Shown here piece after piece: positions 56,734 to 64,000 of a stretch of DNA of 64,000 nt. The number at the start of each line of letters is the position of its first letter. The stretch's first letter is position 1. Position numbers and translations under genes: made by a program. This DNA is from Stomorhina lunata (Eukaryota > Arthropoda > Insecta > Diptera > Rhiniidae), in assembly GCA_933228675.1 (NCBI GenBank), contig OW121742.1, positions 12,813,475 through 12,877,474 on the forward strand. The letters are read 5' to 3'. A model generated the notes under the pieces. That model was not told the DNA's origin, ran no database searches, and saw only the letters and a program-made list of their open reading frames with translations.

Positions 56734-57397
56734 TTTTGTCAATATCAGACTTTCAATTAAAAAGAAAAAAATTGGTTTAATAAATTAGTTTGACTGAAGT
56801 CGAATTCCAGTCCTATACTTTTGAAACCACGAAATGGATAACCCTTTACTTGACAAAACAAGTACCATTGAGTACCACCTGGTCCTAGGTAAACCCTTGT
56901 AAAGACTCCCTTAGTTTAACTAATATACCCATAGGCTGTTGTGAAGTGCACTCGTTATGACATTTGTTGGACCAAAGACTCTTATAATATATTGTACTTC
57001 CGTACATTAATTTGCCGTATGGTCTCCATTACTTGTTTCCGAATTAGAGTTAAAGCGGCATACTCTCTTTTTATGGGACTTTTGAAAACGACCATACGGA
57101 AAATCAATGTAAAAGTGCAACATCTTCAGTGCAACATCTTCAGTTTTATCATTTCAAACACTCTTGTTGCAACTTATGACAAAAGCGCTTTAAAGGGGTT
57201 TTAAAGGAAATTAAAATAAACAAAAGTTTATTTTAAAAATTTGGCACAGGTACAGCCTGATTTATAAAAAGGTTTATTTTTCAAAATTATGGGATGTCAA
57301 ACATTTTATTAAAATTGCGCTAGCATCTCAATTTATTACAATTATTTACTAATCTAATAAATTTTCTTGACTTTTTTGACTGATAAACCCAGTGCGG
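56734..57397. other. Gene-free stretch with a small hairpin
   Basis: The inverted pair TGCCGTATGGTC (57012-57023) and GACCATACGG (about 57089-57098) brackets about 65 bp, possibly a tiny MITE. The 87-codon frame at 56941-57204 overlaps it and has no recognisable motif. Confidence 0.45.
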
Positions 57398-57597
57398 TTA
57401 GGCCTCCGGAATATTGTGGTGAATACATGTTTCGTTTAGGGTTACGAAATGTCGTAAATGCACGACCATATTGCGGTTGAACAACGTCAAACTTTCTAGG
57501 GAAATTTCGAAACTATTGCGTAGTTTGTAGTTGATTTTGAGCAAATGTGGCGACCATCTTGCGGAAAGCTTTCTCATACCCAAGTTATCATTAAAAA
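57398..57597 (-). pseudogene. mariner transposase fragment
   Basis: The minus-strand frame DNLGMRKLSARWSPHLLKIN, then SLTLFNRN and VVHLRHFVTLNETCIHHNIPEA. This is the LGMRKLSARWVP to VT-DETWIHHYTPE segment around the first catalytic Asp of mariner transposases. The catalytic Asp is replaced: FVTLNET instead of FVTxDET. No flanking transposase sequence is seen, so it is a short dead fragment. Confidence 0.88.
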
Positions 57598-58829
57598 TTA
57601 ACTAAATGAAAGTTTGTTTAAATTTAGACAGGAGTCAATTGATAGGAACAGTTTTTTTCATTTAAATTAAGAGAAGCGAAAATCAAAACCTTTCGTTTGA
57701 TATATAAAAGTTAAAAATATTATTATCGCGCCCTTAATATGGGACATCTGCGAGTAAGCAAAAATTTTACAAACATATGTAATTTGTTTTTTAAACTATT
57801 TATGGCATCAAATATTTTCTATTTTTAAACAAAACCAACAAATTAAAAATAACTGGAATTCTCACTTACACTCATGCAGAAACCTTTAGTAAATATTTGT
57901 TTTTGATTTATTTATTTATAAATTTTATACACACAAACAAGCCGACAATTTAAACTTATCGCAAAAGTAAAGTTAGAGAGAGAGGAGGGAGAGAGAATGA
58001 GTGAAGAGAGAGGCTACTTGTTTTTATTAAATTTATATGTAATTTTACAACTTTAATAAATACAATACAAGTATTTTGATAGAGAAAGGCTACAACGAAA
58101 GTAAATGAGACCTATTTTTAGAAAAATACATGACTTTATATAATTCTGCACCTGGACCCAGTGGTGGCAACTGGCACAAGTTCCTATAGGAAAGTTTGAC
58201 ATTTGGATTTATAAAATAAATTTTCGAATTGGATGTCATATAAATTGAAAATCGTTCAAAAATGGCTTGTTTCACGACATCAAGATAGGGAAATCACAAA
58301 AGTCAATTGTATGTACAACAAACAAGTTATTCGGGTTCGAAGCACTTCAAGCTAATTTTTCGGAAAAACTGAACGTATCTTAATCGTACAACTGGTGCGA
58401 AGTAGAACAGCCAATTCTGAATGTTATAGTACCATAATTGCCAAAAAGCTTTGGTAAAAAAACTAACCGCCAAAGATGGATCATTCTACAAAACGACACG
58501 TTCTTTGAGGCATGTCTTAGTGTTACTTCTATAGATTTTAATATGGGTCAAATTTGGACAGATATTCAAAAAATGTTGATATAAGCAAAATTTGTTCAAT
58601 TAATCATAAAAAAAAGAATTGTAGAGTTTCCTAAAATAATGATCCGATTTATAATTGTATCAAAGAATAAGAAGGCGCCAAACTTCATTAATCTTATAAA
58701 TAGTTTGTCAGTATACTTTGATAACAAGTCGTGGATATATGAAGACCTTATTTTGAAAGTAGAGTAAGTCCATTTTTTTTAGCTGAGATATAAAGGTTTT
58801 TGCGTTGTAGTGTTTAAAAAAATATAGGT
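57598..58829. other. Gene-free stretch
   Basis: A+T-rich. Holds a purine tract (57972-58013, see separate entry). A 61-codon minus frame at 58090-58275 is unsupported. Confidence 0.5.
57972..58013 (+). promoter_or_regulatory. GAGA-rich purine tract
   Basis: An almost pure purine run with five or more GAGAG motifs (AGTTAGAGAGAGAGGAGGGA and GAGAGAATGAGTGAAGAGAG). Such tracts bind GAGA factor in flies; no gene is visible nearby, so it may only be simple sequence. Confidence 0.35.
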
Positions 58830-59960
58830 AACAAATTTTTTTTATCAAAAATTTTTCTATAGAAAATTTTTTTATCAAATATTTTTCAATAGAATTTTTT
58901 TTATCAAAAATTTTTCAATAGAAAATTGTTTTATCAAAAATTTTTCTATAGAAAATTTTTTTATCTAAAATTTTTCTATAGAAATTTTTTTTATCAAAAC
59001 ATTTTTTTTAGAAAATTTTTTTATCAAAAAATTTTTTATTAAAATTTTTTTGTCAAAAATTTTTTTATAGAAGATTTTTTCATCAAAAATTTTTCTATAG
59101 AAAATTTTTTTATCAAAAATTTTTCTATAGAAAATTTTTTTATTAAAAATTTTTTTATAGAAAATTTTTTTATCAAAATTTTTTTTATTTTTTTATTAAA
59201 AATTTTTCTATAAAAAATTTTTTATCAAAAAATTTATAGAATATTTTTTTATAGAAATTTTTTTATCAAAAAATTTTTTGTAGAAAATTTTTTTATCTAA
59301 AATTTTTCTATAGAATTTTTTTTTATCAAAACTTTTTCTTTAGAAAATTTTTTTATCAAAAAATTTTTTATTAAATTTTTTTTATCAAAAAATTTTTTAT
59401 TAAAATTTTTTTGTCAAAAATTTTTCTATAGAAAATTTTTTTATCAAAAATTTTTATATAGAAAATTTTTTTATCAAAAATTTTTCTATAGAAAATTTTT
59501 TTATCACAAATTTTTCAATAGAAAATTTTTCTTATCAAAAATTTTTCTATAGAAAATTTTTCTTATCAAAAATTTTTCTATAGAAAATTTTTTTGTTAAA
59601 AATTTTTCTGTAGAAGATTTTTTTTATCAAAAATTTTTCTATAGAAGATTTTTTTATCAAAAATTTTTCTATAGAAAATTTTTCTTATCAAAAATTTTTC
59701 TATAGAAAATTTTTTTGTTAAAAATTTTTCTGTAGAAGATTTTTGTATCAAAAATTTTTCTATAGAAGATTTTTTTATCAAAAATTTTTCTATAGAAGAT
59801 TTAAAAATTTTTTGTTATAAAAATATTTTTAACGAAAATTTTTACAGAAAAATATTTTATCGAAAAATATTCTATAAAATATAATGTTAATCGAACAATT
59901 TTTCAAAGAATAATATTTTTATTAAAAATTTTTCTATAAAAAAATTTTTGGATCGAAAAT
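58830..59960. repeat. A+T minisatellite array 9, 30-bp unit
   Basis: Around 35 units of TTTTTTTATCAAAAATTTTTCTATAGAAAA, with GAAGATT variants at 59610-59800 and a degenerate right flank. It is close to array 7, with ATCA in place of ATCG. Confidence 0.95.
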
Positions 59961-60234
59961 ACCTAAAAAAAAATAAAATATCTAAAATTGTTTAATATTT
60001 AATTCTGTTTTGAAAAATATTCCCAATATTTACAAAAATATTCCCAATGTTTACAACAACAATATTCGAGATTTTGTTGCTATAAATTGGATTTTGATTT
60101 GTTTCTTCTTTTCTTCAACGAAGCGTCACCAACCAACTCTGTTAACATCCAAATTCCACCTGAATGATTTTAATACTCATTTTCACGAGTTTTATTAATG
60201 ATCGTCGTATTTACGAAAATTAAAAAAATTCATC

Positions 60235-60425
60235 GGCTACTGGTGCAATGCGCTGGCTACTCCTGCCAATATGTGTCAAAAAGTGGTCGAAAATTACCTC
60301 AAAAGAATCAATGATTGCAACATTTCATGTGGTGGTCCACAATTGCAGAACCTTTTCCCATCATTAACTGAATTTTTTGGAATGTGGACTTATTCCACTT
60401 TCAAAATGAAGTCTTCATATGTAGT
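60235..60425 (+). pseudogene. Transposase C-terminal remnant
   Basis: The plus-strand frame reads RWCNALATPANMCQKVVENY, LKRINDCNISCGGPQLQNLF, typical of the last ~50 residues of the transposase family seen at 56125-56733. The 26 bp TCGAAAATTACCTCAAAAGAATCAAT are shared with that relic's truncated end. No other part of the transposase is nearby. Confidence 0.7.
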
Positions 60426-61082
60426 TAAATCGACACAAATGTGATTCTGAGTTGAAAGGTATACTAACTCGAATTATATTTTAATGCTTTACAAACCCAA
60501 TATATCATTTTAAAATATTGTGATTGTTGTTATTATTAATAAAAAGGCATTTTGATATCCTTTATAAGAGAAAATTAAATTTAAAAGAAGTATCAATATT
60601 TTCAAACAAATTTAAAAGTTTTAGAACCTGCCCATTGAACTACTTTTAAAAGAGTTCAAGTTTTTTTTTTTCAAATTAGTTTATATGTATGTACGGTCTC
60701 CTTAATGGTTTGTTATAAATTAATATTGATATTAATAATATTGATATTTTTTCTATTAATCATTGGAAATACTTTATGATATTAAAAAATAATTTGAACG
60801 ATAATAAATTAAATGGTTAAGGATTCCAAGTATTTATCGATACACTCGAGACCACGCATATGCATTAGCATTTAAATATATTTGTATATATACTCATATA
60901 TATATATATATATATATAATGTGTGTGAAGATAAATTCGAATTTAACTAGCAAAGACAAAAACCACATATTTTAACAGAGCCACATTAACAGTTAACAGA
61001 GGTCTGTTAATCACTTAACATTTAGATGTAAAGTGACAATAAATTCGGAATTTAATAAAAAACTGAATAATCGGGCCATATT
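60426..61082. other. Gene-free stretch
   Basis: Contains a short TA run (about 60895-60919). No gene recognised. Confidence 0.5.
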
Positions 61083-64000
61083 ATTGAATGGTTCCACTAT
61101 ACCACTATATACAAACGGTGAACTAAGGGGTATTTTATGGAACTGTTATAGTGGGATATCTGAGATAATTACCGAATTTGAGAAAAAGTGGAAAAAGTAA
61201 AACTCTACATACATATAAAAAGAAATTTTTGAGGAAATTCTGGAGAGGATTTCTCGAGTTACGTGAATGGTTCCAATATACCACTATATAGAAATGGTGG
61301 CCTAATGGGTATATTATGGAACTGTTATAGTGGGATATCTGAGATAATTACCGAATTTGAGAAAAAGTTGAAAAAGTAAAACTCTACATACATATAAAAT
61401 GAAATTTTTGAAGAAATTCTGGAGAGGATTTCTCGAGTTACGTGAATGGTTCCAATATACCACTATATAGAAATGGTGGCCTAATGGGTATATTATGGAA
61501 CCATTATAGTGGGATATCTGAGATAATTACCGAATTTGAGAAAAAGTTGAAAAAGTAAAACTCTACATACATATAAAATGAAATTTTTGAAGAAATTCTG
61601 GAGAGGATTTCTCGAGTTACGTGAATGGTTCCAATATACCACTATATAGAAATGATGGCCTAATGGGTATATTATGGAACTGTTATAGTGGGATATCTGA
61701 GATAATTACCGAATTTGAGAAAAAGTAAAACTCTACATACATATAAAATGAAATTTTTGAGGAAATTCTGGAGAGGATTTCTCGAGTTACGTGAATGGTT
61801 CCAATATACCACTATATAGAAATGATGGCCTAATGGGTATATTATGGAACTGTTATAGTGGGATATCTGAGATAATTACCGAATTTGAGAAAAAGTAGAA
61901 AAAGTAAAACTCTACATACATATAAAATGAAATTTTTGAGGAAATTCTGGAGAGGATTTCTCGAGTTACGTGAATGGTTCCAATATACCACTATATAGAA
62001 ATGGTGGCCTAATGGGTATATTATGGAACTGTTATAGTGGGATATCTGAGATAATTACCGAATTTGAGAAAAAGTTGAAAAAGTAAAACTCTACATACAT
62101 ATAAAATGAAATTTTTGAAGAAATTCTGGAGAGGATTTCTCGAGTTACGTGAATGGTTCCAATATACCACTATATAGAAATGATGGCCTAATGGGTATAT
62201 TATGGAACTGTTATAGTGGGATATCTGAGATAATTACCGAATTTGAGAAAAAGTGGAAAAAGTAAAACTCTACATACATATAAAATGAAATTTTTGAGGA
62301 AATTCTGGAGAGGATTTCTCGAGTTACGTGAATGGTTCCAATATACCACTATATAGAAATGGTGGCCTAATGGGTATATTACGGAACTGTTATAGTGGGA
62401 TATCTGAGATAATTACCGAATTTGAGAAAAAGTGAAAAAAGTAAAACTCTACATACATATAAAATGAAATTTTTGAAGAAATTCTGGAGAGGATTTCTCG
62501 AGTTACGTGAATGGTTCCAATATACCACTATATAGAAATGATGGCCTAATGGGTATATTATGGAACTGTTATAGTGGGATATCTGAGATAATTACCGAAT
62601 TTGAGAAAAGTTGAAAAAGTAAAACTCTACATACATATAAAATGAAATTTTTGAAGAAATTCTGGAGAGGATTTCTCGAGTTACGTGAATGGTTCCAATA
62701 TATCACTATATAGAAATGGTGGCCTTATGGGTATATTATGGAACCGTTATGGTGGGATATCTGAGATAATTACCGAATTTGAGAAAAAGTGAAAAAAGTA
62801 AAACTCTACATGCATATAAAATGAAATTTTTGAGGAAATTCTGGAGAGGATTTCTCGAGTTACGTGAATGGTTCCAATATACCACTATATAGAAATGGTG
62901 GCCTTATGGGTATATTATGGAACCGTTATGGTGGGATATCTGAGATAATTACCGAATTTGAGAAAAAGTGAAAAAAGTAAAACTACATGCATATAAAATG
63001 AAATTTTTGAGGAAATTCTGGAGAGGATTTCTCGAGTTACGTGAATGGTTCCAATATACCACTATATAGAAATGGTGGCCTTATGGGTATATTATGGAAC
63101 CGTTATGGTGGGATATCTGAGATAATTACCGAATTTGAGAAAAAGTGAAAAAAGTAAAACTACATGCATATAAAATGAAATTTTTGAGGAAATTCTGGAG
63201 AGGATTTCTCGAGTTACGTGAATGGTTCCAATATACCACTATATAGAAATGATGGCCTAATGGGTATATTATGGAACTGTTATAGTGGGATATCTGAGAT
63301 AATTACCGAATTTGAGAAAAAGTGGAAAAAGTAAAACTCTACATACATATAAAATGAAATTTTTGAGGAAATTCTGGAGAGGATTTCTCGAGTTACGTGA
63401 ATGGTTCCAATATACCACTATATAGAAATGGTGGCCTAATGGGTATATTATGGAACTGTAATAGTGGGATATCTGAGATGATTACCGAATTTGAGAAAAA
63501 GTTGAAAAAGTAAAACTCTACATACATATAAAATGAAATTTTTGAAGAAATTCTGGAGAGGATTTCTCGAGTTACGTGAATGGTTCCAACATACCACAAT
63601 ATAGAAATGATGGTCTAATGGGTATATTATGGAACTGTTATAGTGGGATATCTGAGATAATTACCGAATTTGAGAAAAAGTGGAAAAAGTAAAACTCTAC
63701 ATACATATAAAATGAAATTTTTGAGGAAATTCTGGAGAGGATTTCTCGAGTTACGTGAATGGTTCCAATATACCACTATATAGAAATGGTGGCCTAATGG
63801 GTATATTATGGAACTGTAATAGTGGGATATCTGAGATAATTACCGAATTTGAGAAAAAGTTGAAAAAGTAAAACTCTACATACATATAAAATGAAATTTT
63901 TGAGGAAATTCTGGAGAGGATTTCTCGAGTTACGTGAATGGTTCCAATATATCACTATATAGAAATGGTGGCCTAATGGGTATATTATGGAACTGTTATA
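61083..64000. repeat. 179-bp satellite array, continues past the window end
   Basis: One diverged leading copy at 61083, then sixteen starts of ACGTGAATGG at 61261, 61440, 61619, 61789, 61968, 62147, 62326, 62505, 62683, 62862, 63039, 63216, 63395, 63574, 63753 and 63932. Spacing is 177-179 bp, with one 170-bp copy caused by loss of TTGAAAAAG. Copies are about 95% alike or better. Each monomer carries an internal dyad: GTTCCA and ATATACCACTATA pair with TATAGTGGGATAT and TGGAAC. Monomer length is that of a nucleosome plus linker. Confidence 0.97.

Overview
The window is nuclear DNA of a higher fly. Its proteins read almost like Drosophila orthologues (DDX42 helicase, BLOS4, selenoprotein F with cysteine in place of selenocysteine, CRTC). 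The intergenic DNA is very A+T-rich and packed with repeats unlike Drosophila euchromatin, so I infer a calyptrate fly (blow fly, house fly or a relative). Most of the 64 kb is not coding; five host protein genes can be supported.

Layout. 1-7.3 kb: A+T-rich DNA with a (TA)n tract, a ~128-bp tandem repeat, a first A+T minisatellite and a 2.4-kb nested inverted-repeat element with near-perfect palindromes at its centre. 8.6-18.1 kb is the gene island: a DDX42-type DEAD-box helicase (minus), a head-to-head BLOC-1 subunit 4 gene (plus), a secreted protein of tandem ~116-residue repeats with its own TATA box, and a selenoprotein F orthologue. 18.7-46.4 kb is a repeat desert. It holds arrays of 28-31-bp A+T units, each array with its own variant of one common core, broken by foldback elements, MITEs, Helitron-like elements and a dead LINE with an RNase H domain. 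46.4-49.8 kb: CRTC, the CREB co-activator (minus). Its stop codon is followed by about 110 open in-frame codons ending at a plausible splice donor. 50.9-60.4 kb is a second mobile-element cluster: a Helitron-like element, ~310-bp tandem repeats split by a LINE with an intact 967-residue endonuclease/reverse transcriptase ORF, and Tc1/mariner-type relics. 61.1 kb to the end: a 179-bp satellite array that runs out of the window.

The genes do not form one pathway. DDX42 (splicing/RNA), BLOS4 (endosome-lysosome sorting), SelF (ER folding) and CRTC (cAMP/energy-responsive transcription) are housekeeping or regulatory genes; the repeat protein is secreted and unrecognised. The observations I rate highest are the CRTC post-stop extension, the family of locally homogenised A+T minisatellites including one array with inverted blocks able to form a ~450-bp hairpin, and a terminal-inverted-repeat element carrying a recurrent G+C-rich motif.
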